Shown: positions 1 through 7,529, numbered from the stretch's first letter. The stretch: DNA of 11,924 bases from Piscirickettsiaceae bacterium (GCA_030620285.1 JAUXFA010000012.1:1-11924); one strand, 5' to 3'. Translations and numbers: made by a program. The notes: generated by a model not told the origin, from the sequence alone.

Positions 1-562
1 GCAATAATTTTAGAGGAATACCAGTCCATTCTGCATTGGAAACGAGGCCATGCGCATAACCTGCTTTGGCTTGAATGGGATTGCTACGCCAACCACTATT
101 ACTGTTGCCGCCACATTCGATAAAACAAGTGCGAGAAACCATTGGGTAGCGCATCAAGCTTTTGAGATCAAAACTTAACGGCTTATCAACCAGCCCATCA
201 ATGAGGAGAGTATGTTGTTCTGGATCTATTTGAGGCACGCCATTGTGATGACGTTCATAATGGAGTCCATTGGGGGTGATGGTGCCTTGAAGATCATGTA
301 ATGGTGTCCAGGATACGCCATTTCCCGGTGCAGCAGGATTGGCTGAAATCCAGCGAATAACTTCTTGCTCATGCTCTGAGGGTTGACCGTAATTACTAAA
401 TTCGCCGCCAGGGACACGCATTGATTCTGGTAAATTATCTGGGAACTCAAGTTTTTCTGGGTTCGCTAATACCGGTAGACTTATGGCAGCGCCTGCGGTT
501 AATGCACCGCCAAGAGCTGCTTTTTGTAAAAACTGGCGACGACTATGGACTGTATCATTCAT
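1..562 (-). CDS. soxC: SoxC, molybdenum subunit of sulfite/sulfane dehydrogenase (partial, runs off left edge)
   Basis: The first 187 codons are present; the frame is open to base 1, so the C-terminal half or more is missing. Residues 7-13 read SRRQFLQ, a twin-arginine Tat motif, followed by a hydrophobic stretch and a likely cleavage after VLA (31-33), so the protein should be folded in the cytoplasm and exported. The sulfite oxidase-like molybdopterin fold begins around residues 100-125, with HYERHHNGVPQIDP typical of SoxC. Cys150 in FIECGGN is the expected Mo ligand (many homologues have ECSGN). HGLVSNAEWTG follows at 171-181. In the Sox pathway SoxC pairs with the diheme cytochrome SoxD to oxidise protein-bound sulfane or sulfite in the periplasm. 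The ATG at 562 has an AAGGA six bases upstream. Related sulfite dehydrogenases of the same fold are the alternative, but the N-terminal motifs favour SoxC. Confidence 0.85.
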   Translation of the reverse strand, partial: MNDTVHSRRQFLQKAALGGALTAGAAISLPVLANPEKLEFPDNLPESMRVPGGEFSNYGQPSEHEQEVIRWISANPAAPGNGVSWTPLHDLQGTITPNGLHYERHHNGVPQIDPEQHTLLIDGLVDKPLSFDLKSLMRYPMVSRTCFIECGGNSNSGWRSNPIQAKAGYAHGLVSNAEWTGIPLKLL

Positions 563-568
563 ATCAAA

Positions 569-573
569 TCCTT
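569..573 (-). promoter_or_regulatory. soxC ribosome binding site overlapping the engB stop
   Basis: AAGGA lies six bases before the soxC ATG and shares its two A bases with the engB TAA stop (572-574). This fixes the soxC start and suggests translation of soxC follows that of engB on one transcript. Confidence 0.6.
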
Positions 574-1186
574 ATTCAGTTAATTCACTTTCTGGGTAAA
601 ACCAATTATTAAGTTGGTTAATAGCTTCCTCTTTTCCGGTGTTTTTAAGTGACGAGAACAATTGTACTGAAGCATTTAACTCTAGCTTTTTTAGTTCAGA
701 GTTCACCTTATGTAAGCTTGCTTTAGCTGCCCCGCTTTTTAATTTGTCAGCTTTGGTGAGCAAAATATGGACAGCTAAATTCGATTGATTAGCCCATTTA
801 ATCATTTGAATATCAAATTCTTTTAGTGGGTGGCGAATATCCATCATAAGCATCAGACCTTTTAATGCTTGTCGAGTTTCAAGGTATTTTCCTAAAGTTT
901 GCTGCCACCGTATTTTCATTTTTTCAGGGACTTTAGCGTAACCATAACCAGGAAGATCAACTAAAGCTCGCGAGTCATCTAGTGTGAAAAAATTAATCAT
1001 TTGAGTTCGACCAGGTGTTTTACTAATCCTAGCTAATGATTTCTGATCGGTAATAGTATTAATTGCGCTAGATTTTCCGGCATTTGAACGACCTGCAAAA
1101 GCAACTTCAATACCACTGTCTATTGGCAGCTCAGATAACTGAGTAGCACTAATCGTGTAATGAGCTTGACGGTATGGCTGTGACAT
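572..1186 (-). CDS. engB: EngB/YsxC (YihA) ribosome-biogenesis GTPase
   Basis: This 204-residue protein has the full TRAFAC GTPase signature: P-loop GRSNAGKS at 32-39, switch I region KTPGRTQ at 56-62, G3 DLPG at 77-80, G4 TKAD at 144-147 and G5 around SSL at 179-181. The length and the [11 protein letters not shown] segment are characteristic of the EngB family, which assists maturation of the 50S ribosomal subunit in the cytoplasm. The ATG at 1186 has an AAGGG about seven bases upstream. The gene is divergent from the cytochrome c4 gene and lies nine bases before soxC, so it is probably the first gene of an engB-soxC unit. engB beside a c4-type cytochrome and System II assembly genes is, from memory, a recurrent proteobacterial arrangement. 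Confidence 0.96.
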   Translation of the reverse strand: MSQPYRQAHYTISATQLSELPIDSGIEVAFAGRSNAGKSSAINTITDQKSLARISKTPGRTQMINFFTLDDSRALVDLPGYGYAKVPEKMKIRWQQTLGKYLETRQALKGLMLMMDIRHPLKEFDIQMIKWANQSNLAVHILLTKADKLKSGAAKASLHKVNSELKKLELNASVQLFSSLKNTGKEEAINQLNNWFYPESELTE

Positions 1187-1308
1187 TAAAAACCCTTAAT
1201 ATGAGTCATCATTAAATTAAAATTTGAGAATAAGCGGGGTGCAAAAATAGCTCAATAAGGGTAGCATAACTGTTGTTTAGAATATTAGAAGTCAATTTGG
1301 GAATAATG
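1187..1308. promoter_or_regulatory. Divergent promoter region between engB and the cytochrome c4 gene
   Basis: Both flanking genes start from this gap, so promoters in both directions are expected here. TAGAAT at 1278-1283 (five of six matches to the -10 consensus) is a candidate for the cytochrome gene, but I see no good -35 box at the right distance. A nine-base palindrome ATGAGTCAT sits at 1201-1209, close to the engB start. No operator could be assigned. Confidence 0.35.
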
Positions 1309-1917
1309 ATGAAGAAATTGTTGATGATGACCGTCGCATATGTAAGTTTGGTGTCGGTCATGCCGACTATGGCGGCAGGCGATGCCTCTGCGGGCAAAGG
1401 TAAGGCTGCTGTTTGTGCAGCGTGTCATGGTGCTGATGGCAATAGTCCATCGAATATGTTTCCAAAATTGGCTGGTCAAGGCGAAGCTTATTTGGTTAAG
1501 CAAATTGCTGAGTTTAAAAATGGGGCACGTGAAAATGCAGTTATGGCGCCCATGGTTGCAGCACTGACAGAACAAGACATCGCGGATTTATCTGCTTATT
1601 ATTCCAGTAATAAAGTGACACCAGGTGCGGTTTCTGAGGATTTTCTCAATGCGGGTAAGACACTGTATCGTGCGGGTAATAAAGAATCAGGTGTTCCTGC
1701 TTGTATGGCTTGCCATGGTCCAACAGGTGCAGGTGTGCCGGCAGCAAAATGGCCAGCATTAATGGGGCAACACAGTACCTATCTTGAAGCGCAATTAAAG
1801 GCATTTTCTAGCGGGGTGCGTAGCAATGATCCTAATAGCATGATGCGTGATATTGCATCAAAAATGACTGAAGCAGAAATGAAAGCCGTTGCAGCATATG
1901 CATCTGGATTACATTAA
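1309..1917 (+). CDS. Diheme cytochrome c4, periplasmic
   Basis: From the ATG at 1309 the protein has 202 residues: a signal peptide (MKKLLMM, then a hydrophobic core ending PTMAA near residue 23) and two similar cytochrome c domains. Haem sites are CAACH at 36-40 and CMACH at 132-136. Candidate distal Met ligands are in VMAPM (about 79-82) and SMMRDI (about 178-179). Two tandem class I domains at this length define the c4 family, periplasmic electron carriers often feeding terminal oxidases. The ATG at 1306 is equally in frame, but GGGA at 1299-1302 is better spaced for 1309; the frame stays open upstream to a TTG at 1273, which would spoil the signal peptide. The next genes, resB and ccsA, attach haem to such proteins. 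Confidence 0.93.
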   Translation: MKKLLMMTVAYVSLVSVMPTMAAGDASAGKGKAAVCAACHGADGNSPSNMFPKLAGQGEAYLVKQIAEFKNGARENAVMAPMVAALTEQDIADLSAYYSSNKVTPGAVSEDFLNAGKTLYRAGNKESGVPACMACHGPTGAGVPAAKWPALMGQHSTYLEAQLKAFSSGVRSNDPNSMMRDIASKMTEAEMKAVAAYASGLH

Positions 1918-1933
1918 TTATTAAATTCTTGAG

Positions 1934-1963
1934 AGTCGTGTGGTCAATGCCATGCGACTTTTT
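1934..1963 (+). terminator. Intrinsic terminator after the cytochrome c4 gene
   Basis: The left arm is AGTCGTGTGG (1934-1943), the loop TCAATG, and the right arm CCATGCGACT (1950-1959). Together they form a ten-pair stem with two G-U wobbles, followed by TTTTT (1959-1963). It lies 16 bases after the cytochrome stop and 43 bases before resB, so it should cut off or reduce readthrough into resB. Confidence 0.75.
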
Positions 1964-2006
1964 ATCGACACGCCTCCAGTGTTGAGTAAAAAATGGTTCA
2001 CCAGCT

Positions 2007-4007
2007 ATGTCGGATGTTAGTGATTCTCCTATTCCTCGCCACACCTTAGGTCAGCGAATATTCCTATTTTTAGGGACAATGGATTTAGCCATTACGCTAT
2101 TACTAGCGTTGGCTGTAGCCTCTATCATCGGTACGGTATTACAACAAAACCAACCGTATACTGATTATCTGATTAAATTTGGACCGTTCTGGTTCGATAT
2201 TTTTGAAACGGCAGGGTTATACGATGTCTATAGTGCATTGTGGTTTCTGGCGATTCTTACCTTATTGGTCATTTCCACATCTGTTTGTTTGATTCGAAAT
2301 ACACCTAGTATGTTGAAAGATATGTGGAATTTACGTACCCACGTTCAAGAAAAGTCTTTGCAGGCGATGCATCATAAAGATCAATGGTCAGTTGATTCGT
2401 CAGTTGATGAAGCGGCAAAAGAGTTGCAGCTTGAATTAGCAGAACAGGGTTTTCGAGTTAAACAAACGCCGAAAGCGGATGGGATATTGGTTTCTGCTAT
2501 GCGTGGTGGAATGAATCGAATGGGGTATATATTTACCCATTTAGCGATTGTTATTATCTGCTTAGGTGGCTTGATGGATAGTAATTTGCCACTCAAATTT
2601 GCTGAGTGGCAAGGCACATTAAAGATAGAAACGCGCGATTTGCCGATCAATGAGGTTCCAGCTGAGAGCCGCTTAGCTGTGGGGGATCAAGCATTTAGAG
2701 GTAGTATTCATATTCCTGAAGGTCGTTCATCGGATGTTGCTTTTGTGGCGATGCGAGATGGTTATTTAATTCAGAAATTACCTTTTAAATTAGAAGTTAA
2801 AGATTTTAGAATTGAGCATTATGCAACGGGTCAACCGAAATCATTTGAAACGGATCTACTGCTTTATGATAAGGAAGTAGCAGAGCCATTAGCGACTACG
2901 ATATCGGTGAATCACCCGTTGATCTATAAAGGTTATGCGATTTATCAGGCAAGTTTTAGTGATGGCGGTTCAGAATTGACGCTGGAAGCTTGGCCTTTAG
3001 ACCAAAGTGTCGGTAGCAGCCCAGTTTCATTTGAAACTAAAGTTTTTGAAAATCGACAAATGAGTTGGGGGCAGCAGAGTCTAAAGCTTGAAATGTTGTC
3101 ATTTCGTCCGTTTAATATTAATCCTGATCCGACAGAAGAGGATCCCGATAGACTGAGAAACTTTGGTCCTAGTTTTGGGTTTAAATTACGTGAAGAGAGC
3201 GGTGAAGCCCGGGAATATTTAAATTATATGTTGCCAGTAGAGCGTAATGGTCGAGAATTTTATTTGAGCGGCGTGCGTTCTAGTCCTGCCGAGGATTTTG
3301 GCTATTTATATCTTCCTGTCGATAGTGATGGTGGCTTAGACACATTTAACCGTTTTTTAAGGCAGCTTAGAGATAGTGAACTCATTGAGAAATTAGCCGG
3401 TGAGATGGCAGTTGAAACCTTAGTGTCGATGGCAGATCAAAGTGATACTTTAAAACAAAGCCTGCATGATTCGTTAGCGACTTTGGTGGCTATGTTTGTT
3501 CGGGGTGGTTTTGTGGAAGTGAACGATTTTATTGAAACAGCTTTACCAGAAGCAGAACGAGATACTTTGGGGCCTGCTTATTTGAGCATGTTAAGAGAAA
3601 TGTTGGCACGGGTCTATTTCAGCGGGTTTGATGATGACGAATTAGTGGATGATTCACAATTATTATTTTTGCAAGATGCGGTTGATGTTGTGGGTAGCCT
3701 TTCACGTTATGGTGCGCCGGTATTTTTCTTGTTGACGGATTATGTGCATGTTGAAGCCAGTGGTTTGCAGGTGGCTCGATCGCCCGGTAAACCTATTGTC
3801 TATTTTGGCTGTGCATTATTGATTACAGGTGTCTTTTTATTATTCTATCTACCACAGCGCCGTTTTTGGATGATAGTTAAAAATAAAGAATCAAATTCAA
3901 TGATACTGTTAGCAGGAATGAGTAATCGAAATCCGAGAGAATTTGACGGCTATTTTGAACGAATGGTTCAAAAATTAAGACAGCTCAGTGGGAACTCTAA
4001 GGCCTAA
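2007..4007 (+). CDS. resB: ResB/CcsB, System II cytochrome c assembly protein
   Basis: At 666 residues this is a typical proteobacterial ResB. It has three N-terminal membrane segments (about 22-45, 74-96 and 173-190), a large periplasmic domain (about 191-595) and a fourth membrane segment (596-616) preceded by SPGKPIVYFG. His178 in the third segment matches the position of a conserved membrane histidine of the family. With CcsA, ResB forms the cytochrome c synthase that carries haem out and attaches it to CxxCH apocytochromes. A Shine-Dalgarno at the ATG (2007) is weak (no clear GGAG), so the start rests on family length and on the MSDVSDSP lead before the first membrane segment. ccsA follows after 40 bases. 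The upstream terminator suggests lower expression than the cytochrome. Confidence 0.94.
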   Translation: MSDVSDSPIPRHTLGQRIFLFLGTMDLAITLLLALAVASIIGTVLQQNQPYTDYLIKFGPFWFDIFETAGLYDVYSALWFLAILTLLVISTSVCLIRNTPSMLKDMWNLRTHVQEKSLQAMHHKDQWSVDSSVDEAAKELQLELAEQGFRVKQTPKADGILVSAMRGGMNRMGYIFTHLAIVIICLGGLMDSNLPLKFAEWQGTLKIETRDLPINEVPAESRLAVGDQAFRGSIHIPEGRSSDVAFVAMRDGYLIQKLPFKLEVKDFRIEHYATGQPKSFETDLLLYDKEVAEPLATTISVNHPLIYKGYAIYQASFSDGGSELTLEAWPLDQSVGSSPVSFETKVFENRQMSWGQQSLKLEMLSFRPFNINPDPTEEDPDRLRNFGPSFGFKLREESGEAREYLNYMLPVERNGREFYLSGVRSSPAEDFGYLYLPVDSDGGLDTFNRFLRQLRDSELIEKLAGEMAVETLVSMADQSDTLKQSLHDSLATLVAMFVRGGFVEVNDFIETALPEAERDTLGPAYLSMLREMLARVYFSGFDDDELVDDSQLLFLQDAVDVVGSLSRYGAPVFFLLTDYVHVEASGLQVARSPGKPIVYFGCALLITGVFLLFYLPQRRFWMIVKNKESNSMILLAGMSNRNPREFDGYFERMVQKLRQLSGNSKA

Positions 4008-4047
4008 TTAGGGTTCATATGTTCAGCATAAAAATGAAGAGTATTGG

Positions 4048-5205
4048 ATGACACAAATAGCAGGAACGATGATTGATGATGACAGTTGTTCATTAACACG
4101 ATGGATCTGGTACGGCTTAATGGCCGTAGCCGGTATTGTGTTGTTGTCATTGTATTCTCATGTTTTAGATGGTTATGAAATTGCTATTGTTGTATTAACG
4201 GCGGTCACCTTGTCTTTATTAGGGCAAAATTGGCCTGGTTTTCGGCAGCATGTCGCCGTTGTGGCGGTCTTTAGTTTTATTGCTTTATATCTTTATGGCA
4301 CTGATTTAGCTCTGGCGGAGAAGGATTTTTTATTAAATTATATTTTGGCTAGCCAGTCTGCCTTTATGTGGATGAGTGCCTTATTTGTCTTAGCCACCCT
4401 GACCTATTTTTTAGGCTTGTTATTACGATCAGAATTCACCGAGAAAGTAGCTTCGGCATTAACATGGTCAGCTACGACTATGGGTATGGTCGGATTGATG
4501 GTTCGTTGGCGTGAGTCCTATTTAATCAGTCCTGATGTAGGCCATATTCCTGTTAGTAATTTATATGAAGTATTTATTCTCTTCGCGGTGATTACGGCCT
4601 TATTGTATTTATTTTATGAACGCCGTTACCAAATACGTAGTTTGGGTGGTTTTGTATTATTAGTGATCAGTGCAGCGGTGGCATTTCAGCTTTGGTATAC
4701 CTTTGAAAAAAGCGCACATGAGATCCAGCCTTTAGTGCCGGCCTTACAAAGTTATTGGATGAAGATCCATGTGCCGGCCAATTTTGTCGGTTATGGTGCC
4801 TTCTCAATGGCGGCGATGATTGGTATGGCCTATTTATTAATGTCTTGGCGGCAGAGTGTTGCTCCTAATGGTTTAATTGCATCTCGCTTGCCACCACTCA
4901 ACGTGATGGATGATTTGATGTATAAAGCCATTGCCTTGGGCTTTGCTTTTTTCACTGTCGCCACAATATTAGGTGCATTATGGGCAGCGGAAGCATGGGG
5001 AGGCTATTGGTCATGGGATCCTAAAGAAACATGGGCGTTGATCGTATGGCTTAATTATGCGGCATGGTTACATATGCGGATGACTAAAGGTTGGCATGGT
5101 AGACCAATGGCATGGTGGGCAGTGATAGGTTTGTTTGTGACTTTGTTTGCCTTCTTGGGTGTCAATATGTTTTTATCAGGATTACATTCGTATGGCACGT
5201 TATAA
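4048..5205 (+). CDS. ccsA: CcsA/ResC, haem-handling subunit of the System II cytochrome c synthase
   Basis: This 385-residue polytopic membrane protein carries the tryptophan-rich WWD signature (W317 to W329, including YWSWDPKETW), which presents haem on the periplasmic face. Flanking conserved histidines are visible at His241 (KIHVPANF) and His380 (SGLHSYG), the expected axial haem ligands, and His166 precedes the family motif PVSNLYE (168-173). Several hydrophobic helices cover the rest. The ATG at 4048 is preceded by GAAGAG at suitable spacing; another ATG seven codons later is possible. ResB is its partner and lies just upstream. The roughly 140-residue region before the core is typical of proteobacterial CcsA rather than the shorter plastid form. 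Confidence 0.95.
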   Translation: MTQIAGTMIDDDSCSLTRWIWYGLMAVAGIVLLSLYSHVLDGYEIAIVVLTAVTLSLLGQNWPGFRQHVAVVAVFSFIALYLYGTDLALAEKDFLLNYILASQSAFMWMSALFVLATLTYFLGLLLRSEFTEKVASALTWSATTMGMVGLMVRWRESYLISPDVGHIPVSNLYEVFILFAVITALLYLFYERRYQIRSLGGFVLLVISAAVAFQLWYTFEKSAHEIQPLVPALQSYWMKIHVPANFVGYGAFSMAAMIGMAYLLMSWRQSVAPNGLIASRLPPLNVMDDLMYKAIALGFAFFTVATILGALWAAEAWGGYWSWDPKETWALIVWLNYAAWLHMRMTKGWHGRPMAWWAVIGLFVTLFAFLGVNMFLSGLHSYGTL

Positions 5206-5242
5206 CCTCAATAATTTAATGTGGATTTAAAGGAACAATAGG

Positions 5243-5872
5243 ATGAACAAAACAGTTAAAACAGCACTAATAGTCAGTGTTTCATTATGGTCGATGGCTA
5301 CTATAGCGATGCCGCTGGCATTTATTGAGGGCGTGCATTATCAAGCTACTTCAAAAGTTCAGCCAACGAGTGATGAAAATATAATCGAAGTGGTTGAGTT
5401 ATTTTCATACAGTTGTCCACATTGTTTCCGACTTGATCCACAAATTGCAGAATGGAAAAAAACATTACCAGCTAATGTGAAATTTGTTCATGTTCCAGCT
5501 ATTTTCCGTGACAGTTGGTTACAGTTGGCAAAAGTGTTTTATGCGGCTGAAGCAACAGGTGATTTGGAAAAACTTCACCCACTTATTTTTAATGCGATTC
5601 ATGTTGAGAAAAAACGTTTAACAACGGAAACAGAGTTATTAGACTTTGTGGCTGAGCAAGGCATTGACCGCGATGCGTTTGAAAAAATAATGAACTCATT
5701 TTCAGTGAAAAGCAAAGTTAAGAAAGCCTTGGTAATGAGTCAAACATCAGGCATTACAGGTGTACCATCAATGATTGTTAATGGTAAATATCGTACTGAT
5801 GCAACTGCCGCAGGGAGTGCCGAGTCAATATTTGGTGTTGTCGATTTCTTAATCCAGCAAGAATTAAAATAG
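5243..5872 (+). CDS. dsbA: DsbA-family periplasmic thiol:disulfide oxidoreductase
   Basis: This 209-residue protein has an N-terminal signal peptide (hydrophobic residues about 7-23, likely cleavage near AMPLA) and a thioredoxin fold with an inserted helical domain. The active site is CPHC at 58-61, the E. coli DsbA dipeptide; Pro175 in GVPS is the cis-proline. DsbA introduces disulfides into exported proteins, including the CxxCH cysteines of apocytochromes, which must then be reduced before haem attachment. The start is supported by AAAGGAA about eight bases upstream. It follows ccsA after 37 bases with no terminator between, so it is probably the last gene of the resB-ccsA-dsbA unit. The reducing partners of System II (ResA/CcsX, CcdA/DsbD) are not in this window. 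Confidence 0.95.
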   Translation: MNKTVKTALIVSVSLWSMATIAMPLAFIEGVHYQATSKVQPTSDENIIEVVELFSYSCPHCFRLDPQIAEWKKTLPANVKFVHVPAIFRDSWLQLAKVFYAAEATGDLEKLHPLIFNAIHVEKKRLTTETELLDFVAEQGIDRDAFEKIMNSFSVKSKVKKALVMSQTSGITGVPSMIVNGKYRTDATAAGSAESIFGVVDFLIQQELK

Positions 5873-5881
5873 TAGTTTAAA

Positions 5882-5921
5882 GCTGTTGACCGGACTGACC
5901 GTTAATCTCCGGTCAAGCAGC
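5882..5921. repeat. Inverted repeat at the dsbA/cyclase convergence
   Basis: TTGACCGGA (5886-5894) pairs perfectly with TCCGGTCAA (5908-5916). A further GCTG/CAGC extension on the outside needs one bulged base. It lies in the ten-base zone after dsbA and overlaps the original TAA stop of the cyclase frame (5902-5904). Neither strand has a long T tract after it, so it may stabilise transcript ends rather than terminate alone. Confidence 0.5.
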
Positions 5922-6114
5922 GGTTACGACCGCTGTCTTTTGCACGATATAAAGCTTCGTCAGCACGTTTGAATACATCATCAATAGTATCAGTAGGCCG
6001 AAAAGTGGCTAAGCCGGCAGAGGCTGTAATGGGAACCGGTCTGTTGTCATAATGAAACTTTGAGGTGGCTACTTTTTCACGAATTTTATTGGCTAAACTT
6101 AGCGCATCTTCTAA
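5902..6114 (-). pseudogene. Severed 3' part of the GGDEF domain, downstream of an in-frame TGA
   Basis: Reading on past the TGA at 6115-6117 in the same frame gives 70 uninterrupted codons, then TAA. They begin LEDALSLANKIREKV and include ITASAGLATF and ADEALYRAKDSGRNR, the last strands and C-terminal helix of a GGDEF domain. No frameshift is needed and no residue looks degraded. Restoring the one codon gives a complete 539-residue protein (5902-7521). The fragment has no obvious start of its own. It marks the upstream gene as interrupted, either by a recent nonsense mutation or by a base error. Confidence 0.85.
5918..5941 (+). terminator. Probable intrinsic terminator of the dsbA unit, inside the convergent cyclase frame
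   Basis: CAGCGGT (5918-5924), loop TACG and ACCGCTG (5929-5935) form a perfect seven-pair GC-rich hairpin followed by TCTTTT. It lies about 46 bases past the dsbA stop. The same bases encode the conserved DSGRNR stretch of the GGDEF C-terminus on the other strand, so the palindrome could be a by-product of that coding sequence. It shares bases with the inverted repeat just upstream, so the two hairpins cannot both form fully. Confidence 0.5.
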
Positions 6115-7521
6115 TCATGTTTCAGGAAATATCCCCATAAATTCTTCGCCACCGTAACGTGCAATAAAGTCTGCGCCACGGGTTTCTTTTTGGAAGATCT
6201 GAGCAATAGTTTGCAATACTTTATCACCGGCGGCATGGCCATAAGTATCATTTACACGTTTGAAAAAATCGATATCCCAGAGCACGATACTGAGCGGATT
6301 TTGATAGCGTTGCCAACGGGTATATTCCTTTTCGAGGATCTCATTCAATGCTTGACGATTCCAAATACCCGTTAGCGCATCTTTGAGGGCTAAATCACGC
6401 GATTGTTCTGCGGACTGACGTAATATCTCACTTTCTTGCTCCATCGACTGCAAACGCTGGTTTAATTCAGCAATTTGTTGTTGTGATTTGTCAAAACGTT
6501 GATGATCAGATTGGCGGTAATTTTCAAAATGTTGATTGAGAAAATCTAAACGTTCATTGACTGAGGATTTGAGTTGTTCGAGATCTTGAGCTTGTTCAAT
6601 ATGGCCACGAAGTTCTTGTACTTCATCTTCAACAGCTTGACCCATAGTAGTACGCTGCTCAAATGCTTTAGCATCGTCTTCACCGGTTTCCCTGATATAT
6701 TGGTCTAGCTCTTTTAAGCGTGATGTCAATGTGAGCAAGAAGTTTTCATATTCCTGTTTTTCGGTGATGGCTTGAGAGCCAAGTGCGCTCACAATATCGG
6801 CAATATCATTAATTACATTGGGCAGCTGTTGTTGCTCAATACCGGTTTCGATTTGATGGCGAATTTTGGTTGCAGACTTACTAAGATCTACCGGCAATGA
6901 GAAACGTTCCAATAGTTGCATGAGTACAAAATGTGCCGGTATCTCTTCCTCATCAGCAGTAAATTTCATGTTTGTTTCGGTAGACTCTTGTTGCAGGTCT
7001 ATTGGTGCTGGTTTGCCGATACCAAACAAATGAAAATCAAAACCACGAGAGCGGCTTTTTGCTGAGTGCATTTCTAAGTTGCTATTGAGTAATAAAAGTA
7101 CTTCGGGAATGAGCGATGCTATTTGATTATTTGTTGCTGATTTTAATTGTTTACTCAGTCTTTTTGCTTCTGATTTGAGTGATTTAGCTAGTTTTGATGA
7201 GCTTAATAATTCAGCTAATATTTCTCCAGTAGTTTGACTGGTATCCGCTGTTTTAGCATCCATTTGAGCGATAGCTTTTTCCATTTGTTCAAGGATATAA
7301 CCGATCTCATCTTGGTCATTTTTACTGCGCAGTGCTTTTCGTAAAGCTTTAAGTTGTCTATCTAATAAGGGGTCAAGACCTTGTGAAGCAAGCGAGAGCC
7401 TGCCCAAGCTACGTTGCAATAATTTATCGTAGCTTTGCTGTTGTTCTAGGTCGGTAATAGATTGGTAATATTTTTGTTTCCATTCATCCAATTGCTGCTG
7501 AATATCATTATCACTCGCCAT
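6115..7521 (-). CDS. Diguanylate cyclase (GGDEF), cytoplasmic, truncated by an in-frame TGA
   Basis: As read, the protein is 468 residues. Residues 1-375 lack membrane segments and are mostly helical and coiled coil, rich in Gln, Glu, Leu and Lys; a short family-like patch sits near 35-65 (LGRLSLASQGLDPLLDRQL). The GGDEF domain starts at DALTG (381-385), with metal-binding Asp416 and Asp418 in WDIDFF, an inhibitory I-site RGAD (448-451) and the active-site loop GGEEF (457-461). Translation stops at TGA after FPET, so the last third of the domain is lost and cyclase activity is doubtful. An intact version would make c-di-GMP from two GTP. The ATG at 7521 has AGAGGA (7530-7535) overlapping the mltF stop, so mltF and this gene are probably co-translated. 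The N-terminal family was not recognised. Confidence 0.88.
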   Translation of the reverse strand: MASDNDIQQQLDEWKQKYYQSITDLEQQQSYDKLLQRSLGRLSLASQGLDPLLDRQLKALRKALRSKNDQDEIGYILEQMEKAIAQMDAKTADTSQTTGEILAELLSSSKLAKSLKSEAKRLSKQLKSATNNQIASLIPEVLLLLNSNLEMHSAKSRSRGFDFHLFGIGKPAPIDLQQESTETNMKFTADEEEIPAHFVLMQLLERFSLPVDLSKSATKIRHQIETGIEQQQLPNVINDIADIVSALGSQAITEKQEYENFLLTLTSRLKELDQYIRETGEDDAKAFEQRTTMGQAVEDEVQELRGHIEQAQDLEQLKSSVNERLDFLNQHFENYRQSDHQRFDKSQQQIAELNQRLQSMEQESEILRQSAEQSRDLALKDALTGIWNRQALNEILEKEYTRWQRYQNPLSIVLWDIDFFKRVNDTYGHAAGDKVLQTIAQIFQKETRGADFIARYGGEEFMGIFPET

Positions 7522-7529
7522 AAGAACAA

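Noticed and set aside
226..450. 74-codon frame on the minus strand within soxC
   Set aside because: It overlaps the SoxC coding frame, which carries the Tat signal and Mo-ligand motifs.
1201..1209. ATGAGTCAT palindrome as a regulator operator
   Set aside because: It is short and a single copy, and I could match it to no known bacterial operator; chance is a sufficient explanation.
1273..1308. Longer cytochrome c4 start at the in-frame TTG
   Set aside because: It adds MFRILEVNLGI ahead of a complete signal peptide and has no suitable ribosome site; the ATG at 1309 fits better.
1993..2049. Small overlapping frame MVHQLCRMLVILLFLATP at the resB start, as a leader peptide
   Set aside because: It is only 18 codons, has no clear ribosome site, and its hydrophobicity can arise by chance from overlap with resB.
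6115..6117. TGA in the cyclase as a selenocysteine codon or reassigned codon
   Set aside because: GGDEF domains have no cysteine or selenocysteine role at this position. waaA ends in tandem TGA codons, so TGA is a stop in this genome. A T follows the TGA, a context not expected to favour readthrough.
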